Positions 24,318 through 34,993 of a stretch of DNA of 64,000 nt are shown here, one piece after another (position 1 is the first letter of the stretch; every line of letters begins with the position of its first letter). Both the position numbers and the translations under genes were made by a program. Where the stretch lies: assembly GCA_003609755.1 (NCBI GenBank), contig AP017991.1, positions 2,435,501 through 2,499,500 on the forward strand. The letters are read 5' to 3'. Source of the DNA: Planktothrix agardhii NIES-204. GTDB taxonomy: Bacteria; Cyanobacteriota; Cyanobacteriia; Cyanobacteriales; Microcoleaceae. A model generated the notes under the pieces. That model was not told the DNA's origin, did no database searches, and worked only from the letters and a program-made list of their open reading frames with translations.

Positions 24318-24924
24318 GTGCGATTCGTTTAGCCTAAAGTAAGCCGAAAGGGTTACGGGACGGTTAGCCTAGCTGCTAAGGCAGTTAGTGACAACTGATT
24401 ACATTTATGGGTGAACAGCCGTGGCTGTAAGTCCCATCCCTCAAGTGCTGAGGTGAAAGCATAACCCCTAGTTTGTTTGGGTAGCAACCAACAGGTTAAA
24501 GCGGGGTTAAAAGGTAGAACTACTGGAAGCCTAATCTGGTAAATACCGAGCAAAAAGTCCATGCGTAGCGTAAGCAAAGATGTGTCTAAACCATCGTAAT
24601 TTTCAATGGTGTAATGGCTGAATCATAATCAATAGTTATGATTAACACCAAGCCAAAAGGCAAGGATAGGGAATAAGCAACTGACCGGTTGACTTATAAG
24701 CACAAGCCCATAAACCCGGTGGATAGCATCACGCTAAAGACTTTAAACAAATGTGTAATCGGAACGAAGTAACTCTTGCATAGCTCTGAAATGGTCAAAC
24801 AAGTCAGTAAGTAGCTAACGAACGTTATGCAAGAAAGGGATGGTGTTAAAAGCGAATGCCTTGAGTAATATCAAGGATATGCTGACAAACACTCGGTAAC
24901 TTCAAAGAAATTAAGTAAGTAGCA

Positions 24925-26703
24925 ATGGATATGTCTAAAACGCTGATTAAAACTCAGACGGTGGAATGGAAAGACCTCAACTGGCGAAAGCTAGAAAAGG
25001 TAACTTTCAAGTTGCAAAAACGAATATTTCAAGCGAGTGAACGAGGCGATGTTAAGGCAGTTCGCAAACTTCAGAAAACCCTGATTAATTCCTGGTCAGC
25101 TAAATGTATTGCAGTCAGAAGGGTGACACAAGATAACCAAGGAAAAAATACAGCCGGAATAGATGGTGTTAAATCATTAACTCCAGAGCAACGTATGAAC
25201 TTGGTAGGTAAGTTAAAGTTAACCAATAAGGTGAAGCAAACTCGTAGAGTGCATATTCCCAAACCTGGTACAACCGAAACTCCCCCCCAAGCCCCCCGTG
25301 CACGGGGGGTTTGGGGGGGCGGAATACTTACAATAAATGACCGCGCATTGCAAGCATTAGTCAAACTAGCAATGGAACCAGAATGGGAAGCTAAATTTGA
25401 GCCAAACAGTTACGGTTTCAGACCAGGACGCTCATGTCACGATGCGATTGACGCAATATTTAAAAGCATCAATACCAAGTCAAAATATGTTCTTGATGCT
25501 GATATTGCCAAATGTTTTGATCGCATAAACCATAAAGCATTAATTGACAAAATAAACACATACCCAACATTAAGCCGACTAATTAAATTATGGCTAAAAG
25601 CAGGGTATTGTGACGGAAAAGAATTGTTTCCTACCAATGAAGGCACACCACAAGGGGGGATTATTTCACCCCTACTGGCAAATATTGCCTTACATGGTAT
25701 GGAAGAAAGAGTTAAGCAGTACGCAGAAACTCTAAAAGGGGGAAAACGACTTAATCGAACAGCCCTTAGTCTAATCCGTTATGCTGATGATTTCGTAATA
25801 ATGCACGAAGATTTAAGCGTTGTTAAGAAATGTCAAGAAATAATAGCTGATTGGTTAGGTGATATGGGTTTGGAATTAAAACCAAGTAAGACAAAATTAA
25901 CCCATACTCTCAATGAAATTGATGGAAATGTTGGGTTTGAGTTCCTAGGATTTCATATACAACAGTACAAAGTAGGTAACTACCTAAGTGCCAAGAATCC
26001 CTATGGAAAAATACTAGGTTTTAATACATTAATCACACCCTCAAAAGCCAAAATCAAGACTCATCTTGCAAAAATAGCTGAAGTAATAGATGCCCATAAG
26101 ACCGCCCCACAAGCTGCTTTAATTAGCAGGTTAAATCCTATTATCAGGGGTTGGTCAAACTATTACTCAACAGTTGTTAGTAAAGAAACTTTCTCAAAAG
26201 TTGATCATCTAACATACAACAAGTTGAGAGCTTGGGCAAGAAACAGGGGAAAAGGGAACATCAATAAAGACAAATACTGGAGAACAGTAGGAGACAGAAA
26301 TTGGTGTTTCAGTACAGAGGACGGAATAGAATTAACTACCCATAACAGCACGCCAATTATAAGGCATACAAAAGTTAAGGGTGAGGCTAGTCCGTTCAAT
26401 GGAGACTGGATTTACTGGAGTAAACGACGAGGAGAATACCCCGAAACTCCCTCAAGAGTTTCTAAATTAATTAAACGTCAAAAGGGTATTTGTCCTGAAT
26501 GCGGTCTGTATTTTTCAAGTACAGATATTGTGGAAGTTGACCATATTAAACCAAAATCATTAGGTGGAAAAGACACTTACAATAATCTTCAACTTCTACA
26601 CAAACATTGCCACGACACAAAAACGGCTAAGGACGGTTCATCAACAAAGAAAGGATTAATACCCCTAGAACAAGTTGCGAACTACGAAATGAATCCGTTT
26701 TGA
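24925..26703 (+). CDS. ltrA: Group II intron-encoded reverse transcriptase/maturase with HNH endonuclease, altered RT region
   Basis: The 592-aa protein shows an N-terminal RT0 region, RT core with FEPNSYGFRPGRSCHDAI, catalytic YADD (286-289), GTPQGGIISPLLANIALHGM, a maturase X domain (about 375-470) and a C-terminal HNH (CPEC at 523, EVDHIKPKSLGGKDTYNNLQ). Intact for RT, maturase and endonuclease at first sight, but residues 119-132 are encoded by a G/C palindromic repeat. These replace the usual KRPLGIP of RT motif 1 with TPPQAPRARGVWGGGI, so RT activity is doubtful. The frame is kept. The symbol is generic for such proteins. Confidence 0.88.
   Translation: MDMSKTLIKTQTVEWKDLNWRKLEKVTFKLQKRIFQASERGDVKAVRKLQKTLINSWSAKCIAVRRVTQDNQGKNTAGIDGVKSLTPEQRMNLVGKLKLTNKVKQTRRVHIPKPGTTETPPQAPRARGVWGGGILTINDRALQALVKLAMEPEWEAKFEPNSYGFRPGRSCHDAIDAIFKSINTKSKYVLDADIAKCFDRINHKALIDKINTYPTLSRLIKLWLKAGYCDGKELFPTNEGTPQGGIISPLLANIALHGMEERVKQYAETLKGGKRLNRTALSLIRYADDFVIMHEDLSVVKKCQEIIADWLGDMGLELKPSKTKLTHTLNEIDGNVGFEFLGFHIQQYKVGNYLSAKNPYGKILGFNTLITPSKAKIKTHLAKIAEVIDAHKTAPQAALISRLNPIIRGWSNYYSTVVSKETFSKVDHLTYNKLRAWARNRGKGNINKDKYWRTVGDRNWCFSTEDGIELTTHNSTPIIRHTKVKGEASPFNGDWIYWSKRRGEYPETPSRVSKLIKRQKGICPECGLYFSSTDIVEVDHIKPKSLGGKDTYNNLQLLHKHCHDTKTAKDGSSTKKGLIPLEQVANYEMNPF
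25282..25319. repeat. 38-bp near-perfect palindrome inside the intron RT gene
   Basis: Seven C, AAG, six C, GTGCAC, six G, TTT, seven G: perfect dyad symmetry about 25300/25301 except one base pair. The same GTGCAC-centred palindrome forms the core of the MITE-like repeats at 14707-14843 and 48265-48394. Confidence 0.85.
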
Positions 26704-26735
26704 ATCGTACCTATAACAAAGGTGGAGTTATCAAG

Positions 26736-26769
26736 GAGCCGTGTGAGGCGAAAGTTTCATGCACGGTTC
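26736..26769 (+). ncRNA. Group II intron domain V
   Basis: GAGCCGTGTG (26736 onward) pairs with the distal CACGGTTC; the AGC triad and GAAA-type tip (GCGAAAGT) are visible. Domain V is the catalytic metal-binding hairpin of the ribozyme. It lies 32 bp after the maturase stop and is followed by domain VI. Confidence 0.85.
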
Positions 26770-26772
26770 TGA

Positions 26773-27954
<1,182 letters not shown>

Positions 27955-27967
27955 TTTAGGATAATGT

Positions 27968-28014
27968 TTACTGTAGAGAAGGGTTAGGATCTCTACAGTA
28001 AGCCTTTTATTTTG
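27968..28014 (+). terminator. Terminator after sqdB
   Basis: TTACTGTAGAGA (27968-27979) pairs perfectly with TCTCTACAGTAA (27990-28001), followed by GCCTTTTATTTTG. A diverged copy lies at 30207-30249. Confidence 0.85.
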
Positions 28015-28075
28015 TTATTATTCAATAGCTAGTTCTATTAAAAACACTTATTACAAGTAGCCACGAGGTATAATA

Positions 28076-29875
28076 ATGGATGTTGCCAAAGTCTTAATCT
28101 TAAAAAATCAACTAATCAATATTGTAGAAAAAATACAATTATCTCTGGGCAGTTCTGAACTTGAATCTTCTAATTTTTTGCCATTTATACAAGAGATTAA
28201 ACCAGAGTTAAAAACTATAAACACTAAAATCAACGACGAAAAAAGAAATCATTCAATTTTTTCGGGAATTGATCATTTGCCTTTATTGGCTGCCAATCAA
28301 GATACTGTAAAAAAAGAGAAAATTCTATATGCTAAACGCCTAGATTTGATGAATCAGATTGCTATTGATAGCGGGTTGTTATTGAATCTTGTTCAGTTAC
28401 TAGAATATTACTTTGATTCTCAACAATATCCCGTGATTAAAAATGCTCTCTGCTATTTAGTCGATATTATTTTAATTGAATTAAAGAACTGGACAGATGA
28501 GAACGATAGTACAGAATTTATAGAAAAATATGATTGGAGTCGATTAATTGATGCTTTAATGCAGTTTGAACAATCCCTTAATTTAACCTCTGTTAATCCT
28601 TTAACTGTTCAATCTGAAATTAATATTAATTCGATTTCTGATAATTTGCAAACTTATCGCCTTCGCTTAAATGAACAGTATGAAGAATTAATTCAAGATC
28701 AAATTGAGTTAAAACGTCAGCAGGAAGAAGAATTACAGCGTCAACGAGAATTGGAATTACAACGTCAACAACAGGAAGAATTGCAACGTCAACGGGAATT
28801 GGAATTACAACAACAACAGGAAAAAGAATTACAGCGTCAACGAGAATTGGAATTACAACGTCAACAACAGGAAGAATTGCAACGTCAACGGGAATTGGAA
28901 TTACAACAACAACAGGAAAAAGAATTACAGCGTCAACGAGAATTGGAATTACAACGTCAACAACAGGAAGAATTGCAACGTCAACGGGAATTGGAATTAC
29001 AACAACAACAGGAAAAAGAATTACAGCGTCAACGAGAATTGGAATTACAACGTCAACAACAGGAAGAATTGCAACGTCAACGGGAATTGGAATTAAAACG
29101 TCAACAACAGGAAGAATTGCAACGTCAACGGGAATTGGAATTAAAACGTCAACAACAGGAAGAATTGCAACGTCAACGAGAGTTGGAATTAAAACGTCAA
29201 CAACAGGAAGAATTGCAAAGTCAACGGGAATTGGAATTACAACAACAACAGCAGCAAGAAGAATTAAAACGTCAACAACAAATTCGTCAGTTAATTATTG
29301 TTCTTGCTGGTGTCATATTATTAGGAGGACTTGGACTGTTAATTTTTAATCCTTTTAAGTCTAAGCAAGAAAACCCAAATCGTCTGACTCCAGAAACCCC
29401 TCAAAGTCGTTTAGAAACTGCCGAAAACTTAGCATTATCAGCATCGCAAATAATTAAAAATCCTCCCCATCCTCTAACCGTTTGGAAACAATCTCAAACT
29501 CAATTGCAAGATGCTATTCAACTTTTAGAAGCAAAGCCTAAAAATTCTTCTGACTTTCAAAAAATTAATCAACAATTACAAATTTATAAAAAAGATTATA
29601 ACTCCATTAGCCAAATTTTAAATAAAGAACAAAAGGCAACAAATGATTTAGAATACGCTAAAAAAATTGCAATGGAAGCATCGGTTATGCTGCAAAATCC
29701 TCCAGAATCTTTGAGTGTTTGGCAGGAAGCAGAACAAAAATGGAAACAATCTATTAATTTACTTGAATCTATTCCTGAAGATTCTTTTATTTATCCTGAA
29801 AGTCAAGATCGACTAAAAATTTATCGAACAAATCATGAAGCAGTAGTCAAAAAAACTCAGCATAAAAATCAATAA
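28076..29875 (+). CDS. Coiled-coil repeat protein with single transmembrane helix, 599 aa
   Basis: Four parts are seen. An N-terminal helical domain spans about 1-215. A tandem repeat of 16 residues (RQRELELQRQQQEELQ type), about 11 units, spans about 222-398 and should form one long coiled coil. One membrane helix (LIIVLAGVILLGGLGLLIF, about 406-424) follows. The C-terminal part contains two related modules of about 65 aa (LALSASQIIKNPPHPLTVWK and IAMEASVMLQNPPESLSVWQ). No enzyme motif is present. The gene sits alone between two copies of the sqdB 3' end, suggesting it arrived with foreign DNA. Function unknown. Confidence 0.8.
   Translation: MDVAKVLILKNQLINIVEKIQLSLGSSELESSNFLPFIQEIKPELKTINTKINDEKRNHSIFSGIDHLPLLAANQDTVKKEKILYAKRLDLMNQIAIDSGLLLNLVQLLEYYFDSQQYPVIKNALCYLVDIILIELKNWTDENDSTEFIEKYDWSRLIDALMQFEQSLNLTSVNPLTVQSEININSISDNLQTYRLRLNEQYEELIQDQIELKRQQEEELQRQRELELQRQQQEELQRQRELELQQQQEKELQRQRELELQRQQQEELQRQRELELQQQQEKELQRQRELELQRQQQEELQRQRELELQQQQEKELQRQRELELQRQQQEELQRQRELELKRQQQEELQRQRELELKRQQQEELQRQRELELKRQQQEELQSQRELELQQQQQQEELKRQQQIRQLIIVLAGVILLGGLGLLIFNPFKSKQENPNRLTPETPQSRLETAENLALSASQIIKNPPHPLTVWKQSQTQLQDAIQLLEAKPKNSSDFQKINQQLQIYKKDYNSISQILNKEQKATNDLEYAKKIAMEASVMLQNPPESLSVWQEAEQKWKQSINLLESIPEDSFIYPESQDRLKIYRTNHEAVVKKTQHKNQ
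28739..29269 (+). repeat. 48-bp tandem repeats in the coiled-coil gene
   Basis: Eleven consecutive 48-bp units encode RQRELEL(Q/K)RQQQEELQ or RQRELELQQQQEKELQ. The first units alternate as a 96-bp super-repeat, the later ones carry LKRQ. High nucleotide identity between units predicts slippage-driven length variation. Confidence 0.9.
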
Positions 29876-29927
29876 TCACTCCTTAATAAATTTGTAGGCG
29901 ATTGAAAAATATTACTCAAAATCATAA

Positions 29928-30185
<258 letters not shown>

Positions 30186-30206
30186 TCTGGTAAAATACCG
30201 TTGATG

Positions 30207-30249
30207 CTTACTGTAGAGAAAATAGTAGTTATTGCTCTCTTACAGTAAG
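30207..30249 (+). terminator. Second copy of the sqdB terminator
   Basis: CTTACTGTAGAGA (30207-30219) pairs with TCTCTTACAGTAAG (30236-30249) with one bulged T. The T-run is weaker than in the first copy. It lies 28 bp before the ATPase gene. Confidence 0.6.
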
Positions 30250-30276
30250 CCCTAACTCTTTAACTTTATTAAGGCT

Positions 30277-31467
30277 ATGAAATTAGATTTTGTTGAATAT
30301 ATCGAAAACGAAGGTTTACCGAGTCAATGGACAATTGAAGGATGTCAACTCGGTTATATTAATTTAATTGTTGGTAAAAATGCGAGTGGAAAATCGAGAA
30401 TTATCAGAGCCATTGATATCTTAGCTGATTTATTAGCTGATCAAGCCAAAATTAAATCCAATTCTAAAAAAAGAAAGTGGAAATTCATTTTTAACGCTAA
30501 TCAATCTGAAGACAGAACAGAATATAGCCTAATTATTGATCAAGATCAAGTTACTTTAGAAAAATTTGTTGTTGGTTCAACAACTTACCTAGACCGAGGA
30601 GAAGGTGGACGAGGAAAAATTTTTGCAGAAGAATTAAAAACCCAGATGAATTTTCAAACACCTGGTGATAAGCTGGCTGCGGTAGATCGTCGGGATACTG
30701 TTCAACATCCCTTTTTTGAACCTCTATATAATTGGGCAAAATCTTTAAGATATTATCCATTTGGAACCTCATTAGGGAAAAGGTCTTTAGGTAGATTTCC
30801 CCAAGGAAAAGATATTAGAAAAATCACTGATTTCAAAGATCCAGATTTTGTTGTTGAGATTTTCAAAATAGGACAAGAAGATTTTGGAAATGACTTTGTT
30901 GAATTGATTATAAAAGACATGAAATCGATTGGATATGAGCTATCATCTATTGAAATTAAAAAACCTTCATTTTTTGAAGAAGAAACAGAATCTGTTCCTT
31001 TTTTCCTAGAAGATGCACAATATCTCTCTGTTCAAGAGGATGATTTAAAGGGCAATACTGAACAATTTCAAATGTCTCAAGGGATGTTTAGAGCATTATC
31101 ACTCATTATCCAAATTAATTATGCTCTATTTAGCCGAGAACAATGTCCTGATTGTATTTTAATTGATGATATTGGCGAAGGCTTGGATTATGAACGATCA
31201 TCTGCTTTAATAAAATTACTCATTGAAAAAGCAAACACCGGATCATTACAACTCATTATGACTACCAATGATCGGTTTATTATGAATGGTGTTCCCCTTG
31301 AATATTGGTCTGTAATTGAACGTTTACCCGGATGTTCTAAGTTATATAATATCTATAATTCTAAAGAAAGATTTGAAGAATTTGAGTTTACTGGATTAAA
31401 TAATTTTGACTTTTTCTCAAGTGACTTTTATTTAGAAGGCTTCGCTGATGAGGACGCTACAGCATGA
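30277..31467 (+). CDS. AAA/ABC-class ATPase of a putative two-gene defence module (pair 1)
   Basis: The 396-aa SMC/OLD-like ATPase shows Walker A VGKNASGKSRII (about 30-41), an ABC-type signature region SQGMFRALSLIIQ (about 268-280) and Walker B CILIDDIGEGLDYERS (about 290-305). There is no fused nuclease domain. It overlaps the next gene by 4 nt (ATGA), which indicates coupled translation with a DUF4276-like protein. By analogy with PARIS, AbiL and OLD-type systems it may sense infection and control its partner; this is inference. It lies directly behind the duplicated sqdB tail. Confidence 0.8.
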   Translation: MKLDFVEYIENEGLPSQWTIEGCQLGYINLIVGKNASGKSRIIRAIDILADLLADQAKIKSNSKKRKWKFIFNANQSEDRTEYSLIIDQDQVTLEKFVVGSTTYLDRGEGGRGKIFAEELKTQMNFQTPGDKLAAVDRRDTVQHPFFEPLYNWAKSLRYYPFGTSLGKRSLGRFPQGKDIRKITDFKDPDFVVEIFKIGQEDFGNDFVELIIKDMKSIGYELSSIEIKKPSFFEEETESVPFFLEDAQYLSVQEDDLKGNTEQFQMSQGMFRALSLIIQINYALFSREQCPDCILIDDIGEGLDYERSSALIKLLIEKANTGSLQLIMTTNDRFIMNGVPLEYWSVIERLPGCSKLYNIYNSKERFEEFEFTGLNNFDFFSSDFYLEGFADEDATA

Positions 31468-32189
31468 GGAAGTTAGCAATTTTTGTTGAAGGTCAAACTG
31501 AACAGATTTTTGTTCGAGAGTTTCTAAAATCCTTTGCAAGTCAGCATTCTATCAGTATCGAGGAAGCGGATATGAGAGGGAAGAAAAAAATCCGTACAGT
31601 TACACTGATTAAACATGAACCTCCCAATCCAGAAACCGAATTTTATATTCTAGTTTATAATTCAGGATCAGATGAGATTGTTAATTCGGATATGAGAGAG
31701 TTACGTTCTAAGTTAACTAATAATGGATATGAAAAAATTATTGGATTAAGAGATTTATATCCTAAAAATATTTCAGAAAAAGCAACTTTAGAGCGAAGTT
31801 TTCAATCTAGTTTACGCAATCAACCAGGAATTCCGATCCATTTAATTTTTGCTGTTATGGAATTTGAAGCTTGGTTCTTAGCTGAATGGACGCATTTTCA
31901 AAAGATAGACCCTCGCTTAACTACTGATTTTATTCAACAAGAATTTGGATTTAACCCTGAAATTGATAATATGGAAAATAGACCTCACCCTGCGGAAGAT
32001 TTAGATCTAATTTATCAACGAGTTGGACGTTGCTATGATAAAACTAAAGCTCAAGTTGAAGAAATTGTCTCCAATTTAGATTTTGACTTTATCTGTTTAG
32101 ATGTTGTTAATCGTGTTGATCAATTAAAATTATTTGTAAAACAGATCACGACCTTTCTTTCAATTGAAGAACCGGATGAAACTCAATAA
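31464..32189 (+). CDS. DUF4276-like (TOPRIM-type) partner of the ATPase (pair 1)
   Basis: The 241-aa protein begins MRKLAIFVEGQTEQIFVREF, the conserved first acidic motif of DUF4276/RloB/TOPRIM-like proteins, and contains VMEFEAWFLAEW (about 132-143), shared as HEFEALILSE with the second pair at 60 kb. Such proteins are predicted nucleases partnered with AAA ATPases. A clear DxD motif is not evident. ATG overlaps the upstream stop. A structured repeat follows 3 bp after its stop. Confidence 0.75.
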   Translation: MRKLAIFVEGQTEQIFVREFLKSFASQHSISIEEADMRGKKKIRTVTLIKHEPPNPETEFYILVYNSGSDEIVNSDMRELRSKLTNNGYEKIIGLRDLYPKNISEKATLERSFQSSLRNQPGIPIHLIFAVMEFEAWFLAEWTHFQKIDPRLTTDFIQQEFGFNPEIDNMENRPHPAEDLDLIYQRVGRCYDKTKAQVEEIVSNLDFDFICLDVVNRVDQLKLFVKQITTFLSIEEPDETQ

Positions 32190-32192
32190 CAT

Positions 32193-32247
32193 TTTGTAGT
32201 GAGGCGTTCACGCCTCTAATAAGCCCTGAAGGGCTTACTACTACAAA
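32193..32247. repeat. Three-way-junction palindromic repeat
   Basis: Outer arms TTTGTAGT (32193-32200) and ACTACAAA (32240-32247) enclose two perfect inner hairpins: GAGGCG-TTCA-CGCCTC (32201-32216) and AAGCCC-TGAA-GGGCTT (32221-32236). It begins 3 bp past the DUF4276-like stop. Confidence 0.85.
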
Positions 32248-32324
32248 AAAAAATGTTCAAAATTCAAAATCAAATCTCTTGAACTTTGAACATTAATAAA
32301 ATGCGTTAAATTTCCGACTAATAA

Positions 32325-32687
32325 CTAACTCCACATTCCGACACTTTTAGTTGGTTGGTTAACAAAAGGTGGTAGATCAGAACTGGAATCAGAGGGAATT
32401 GTAGGGGAAGCATATTCAGAAGTTGGGACACCTCCTTTAGCTTCAGCTTCAACATCCGGTTCATCGGGGCAAAATTCTAAACAAATCCGAAATTTTCCAG
32501 TTTTCCAAGATTGGCCCGGACGCAAGAGTTGACACTCAATTCCTTCCTTAAATAAATTTTCTTCTTCTAACTTGGATTCCATAATTGACAGGAATTCACT
32601 GGCTTTAAAAGTACATTGAAACATCAATGCACTTTCGCTGGTATTAATCACATCATCATCGTCGAGAATAGAGGTAAAATCGCTCAT
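32325..32687 (-). CDS. KGK-domain protein, 120 aa
   Basis: The start at 32687 (MSDFTSILDDDDVINTSESA) begins the KGK domain, a short cyanobacterial domain of unknown function. Its motifs are recognisable: GIECQLLRPGQSWKTGKFRI and CLEFCPDEPD (about 65-98), followed by a low-complexity Ser/Pro tail. An upstream in-frame ATG (32744) overlaps ccsA and is unlikely. It lies downstream of ccsA on the same strand. Confidence 0.8.
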   Translation of the reverse strand: MSDFTSILDDDDVINTSESALMFQCTFKASEFLSIMESKLEEENLFKEGIECQLLRPGQSWKTGKFRICLEFCPDEPDVEAEAKGGVPTSEYASPTIPSDSSSDLPPFVNQPTKSVGMWS

Positions 32688-32731
32688 GTTTATGTCCTGA
32701 AAATTGTATTTTTTACTAAGGATTAACTGAT

Positions 32732-33760
32732 TTAGAAAAACCAACCGTAGGAATGTAAACCTTTTCCTAATAGATTAACTCCTAAATAGCACACCCAGAC
32801 CACCACAAGTCCCGTGGCGGCTAAAATAGCAGGTTTTCGACCTTGCCAACCCCGGGTAATTCTGGCGTGTAAATAGGCCGCAAATACCAACCAAGTAATT
32901 AACGCCCAAGTTTCTTTCGGGTCCCAACTCCAATAGGAGCCCCAAGCTTCATTCGCCCAGACTCCCCCGGAAATAATCCCAATGGTTAACAAGGGAAATC
33001 CTAATCCAATAATCCGATAACTGATATTGTCAATGGTTTCCACTAAGGTTAATCGCTGTGGGGAAAGCCTGGTAACTGATTCTGGGTTGTCGGTTTTGAC
33101 GAACTCTAACACGGCCGTTGTGCCATTACCATTGGTAGTTAACCCTTTGGGGTGGGACTCCGTAACGATTTCTGGAGTATAATTGATCCCATTGGTAACG
33201 GGTTTATGATGATTTCGGGAAATCCGAGTTCCTAGAGAACTTCCACTTAACTCGATTTCCTGTCCCCTAGTCAGAATTAAAAATGCGATCGCTAATAGAG
33301 ATCCCACCATTAACGTTGCATAACTCAACATCATGACGCTAACGTGCATCATTAACCAATTAGACTTCAACGCCGGGACGAGGGGTTCAGCGATTCGCAT
33401 TTGTGGCGGTAACTTCAAAGTTGCAAACGCCGCAATTCCCATCGCCACGGGAGAGGTGACCACCCCAACTAAGCGGCTCCGACTCATTTGTTCAGCAATC
33501 AGATGAATAGTTGTTAAACCCCAAGTCAGGAAAAACAAGGATTCATAGAGATTACTAATCGGGAAGTAACCCGCCTCAATCCATCTCGCCCCTAATAATG
33601 CCACAATAGAGAGATTGGCGATCGCCATGGACGCAGTGCCCAACACCCACAAATAGGGAAGATTAGGAAACGCCGCCCCCACCCAATACAACAATAGGGT
33701 GATCAATAAAATGGCAAAAGAAATATTATCTAATCCATTCTGGAGTACAACCAGATTCAT
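32732..33760 (-). CDS. ccsA: Cytochrome c biogenesis protein CcsA (system II)
   Basis: The 342-aa polytopic protein has the tryptophan-rich heme-handling motif [20 protein letters not shown] (about 273-292) that defines the CcmF/CcsA heme-handling superfamily. Several membrane helices and a charged insertion (about 170-235) are also seen. With CcsB/Ccs1 (not in the window) it moves heme across the membrane for c-type cytochromes such as cytochrome f and c6. Some annotation schemes call this protein CcsB. Confidence 0.9.
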   Translation of the reverse strand: MNLVVLQNGLDNISFAILLITLLLYWVGAAFPNLPYLWVLGTASMAIANLSIVALLGARWIEAGYFPISNLYESLFFLTWGLTTIHLIAEQMSRSRLVGVVTSPVAMGIAAFATLKLPPQMRIAEPLVPALKSNWLMMHVSVMMLSYATLMVGSLLAIAFLILTRGQEIELSGSSLGTRISRNHHKPVTNGINYTPEIVTESHPKGLTTNGNGTTAVLEFVKTDNPESVTRLSPQRLTLVETIDNISYRIIGLGFPLLTIGIISGGVWANEAWGSYWSWDPKETWALITWLVFAAYLHARITRGWQGRKPAILAATGLVVVWVCYLGVNLLGKGLHSYGWFF

Positions 33761-33945
33761 GAACGATTCTCCGGGTAATGGTATTGATGACCGACTTTTT
33801 TTAACTTTATCTTAAATCTTGCCCCTAGAACTCGCCCTATACCCTGATAGGATAGGTTAGGCTAGATTAAGATTTCATATTATTAGGGTTGCAGATTACC
33901 TGTAAACCTTGTCCTATTTGTATTTTATCTTGATCAGAAAAATCT

Positions 33946-34443
33946 ATGACCAACTCAGAAACTCAAATCACCCCGACCTATTTACAGGAAGATATACAAG
34001 AAATTCTGCATATTGCAATTTGTCGTAAACAAGATAACGAGGAAATGACTCGTCAAGAATTGTTAGACATTGCCAAAGATTTAGGAATTTCTCCCCAGGA
34101 TTTAGAATTAGCTGAACAGCAATGGAAGTTACAAAAACAAGAAGCCGATGAAAAGTTAGTTTTTAACGCCTATCGCCAAAATCGACTGAAACAAAATCTA
34201 ATTCAATTTGGGATTGTTAACTCCTTCTTAATTTTAATTAACCTAGTGATTTGGCATGGAATCGGATTTGCAGCCTTTGTCTTTTTAACTTGGGGATTAT
34301 TTTTAACCCTCAGAGCTTGGAAAACCTATCAACTAGAAGGAGAGGATTATGAAGCAGCTTTTAAAGCCTGGAAATTGAAAAAAAATGTGGGTAAATCAAT
34401 TCATGCTTTTACCGATAAGGTCTTAAAAGGATTGCAGTCTTAA
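33946..34443 (+). CDS. 2TM-domain protein, 165 aa
   Basis: The N-terminal half is soluble and helical, containing MTRQELLDIAKDLGISPQDL, then a hairpin of two membrane helices (about 88-125, FGIVNSFLILINLVIWHGIG and FAAFVFLTWGLFLTLRAW) and a charged C-terminal helix. This is the 2TM-domain arrangement; its function is unknown. It is divergent from ccsA. Confidence 0.72.
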   Translation: MTNSETQITPTYLQEDIQEILHIAICRKQDNEEMTRQELLDIAKDLGISPQDLELAEQQWKLQKQEADEKLVFNAYRQNRLKQNLIQFGIVNSFLILINLVIWHGIGFAAFVFLTWGLFLTLRAWKTYQLEGEDYEAAFKAWKLKKNVGKSIHAFTDKVLKGLQS

Positions 34444-34646
34444 ACCTTAATCGGGTTTGTAGGGGTTGGGCAAGAAGACCAAACCCCGAACCAGGTAAAT
34501 TAAGTATTTCTGACAATTTTAACAGATTGTATAACTTCAGTAAATACAAAAGTGCAAATAAATGTTGCAAATCTGCACACTTTCTGATTTTTTCCGATAG
34601 AATGATTAGCATAGAAGCCTAGATCATAGAGTTGAGGTTGGAAGTT

Positions 34647-34796
34647 ATGAATATTTTACGTTCTTTTAAAGAAATGATGACCTATTTAACTGAAGCCGCC
34701 GGGCGGATGTTTGTTGTTAGTGATGATACCTACCCATCGGTAGGTACGCAGCCCTTTGAAGGTAATCCTAACAAAGATCCCCGTTGGAAACACTAA
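34647..34796 (+). CDS. Small conserved cyanobacterial protein, 49 aa
   Basis: An ATG at 34647 opens MNILRSFKEMMTYLTEAAGR followed by MFVVSDDTYPSVGTQPFEGN and ends PRWKH at TAA 34794. The VSDDTYPxVGxQPFEG pattern is one I associate with short conserved cyanobacterial proteins of unknown function. A terminator lies 44 bp downstream, supporting a real single-gene unit. Confidence 0.7.
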   Translation: MNILRSFKEMMTYLTEAAGRMFVVSDDTYPSVGTQPFEGNPNKDPRWKH

Positions 34797-34840
34797 GAAT
34801 AATTTTGATCAAATATTATTATGTGTTTCAAAATCTACTT

Positions 34841-34869
34841 AAATCCTCCATAACTCCTATGGGGGATTT
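34841..34869 (+). terminator. Terminator after the 49-aa gene
   Basis: AAATCCTCCATA (34841-34852) pairs with TATGGGGGATTT (34858-34869), a 12-bp stem with one G-T pair and loop ACTCC, followed by ATTATTGTTT. Confidence 0.65.
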
Positions 34870-34993
34870 ATTATTGTTTAGGTAATAAAATCTTAAACAT
34901 ATAGCAGCGTGTTTACAACTTCTTTGTGTCTTCGTGTCTTTGTGGTTAAATTATGCTTAACCCTGATAAACATACCAGCACCAACTACTATAC

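Noticed and set aside
24925-26703. Reverse transcriptase as retron or diversity-generating element
   Set aside because: Intron boundaries, domain V, X domain and HNH identify a group II intron protein; no VR/TR repeats or msr-msd were seen.
28739-29269. Regular repeats resembling a CRISPR array
   Set aside because: The 48-bp units are contiguous, without spacers, and encode an in-frame coiled coil.
30277-32189. Naming pair 1 or pair 2 as PARIS or AbiL
   Set aside because: The partner resembles DUF4276, not DUF4435 (AriB) or clearly RloB; only the general two-gene logic is shared.
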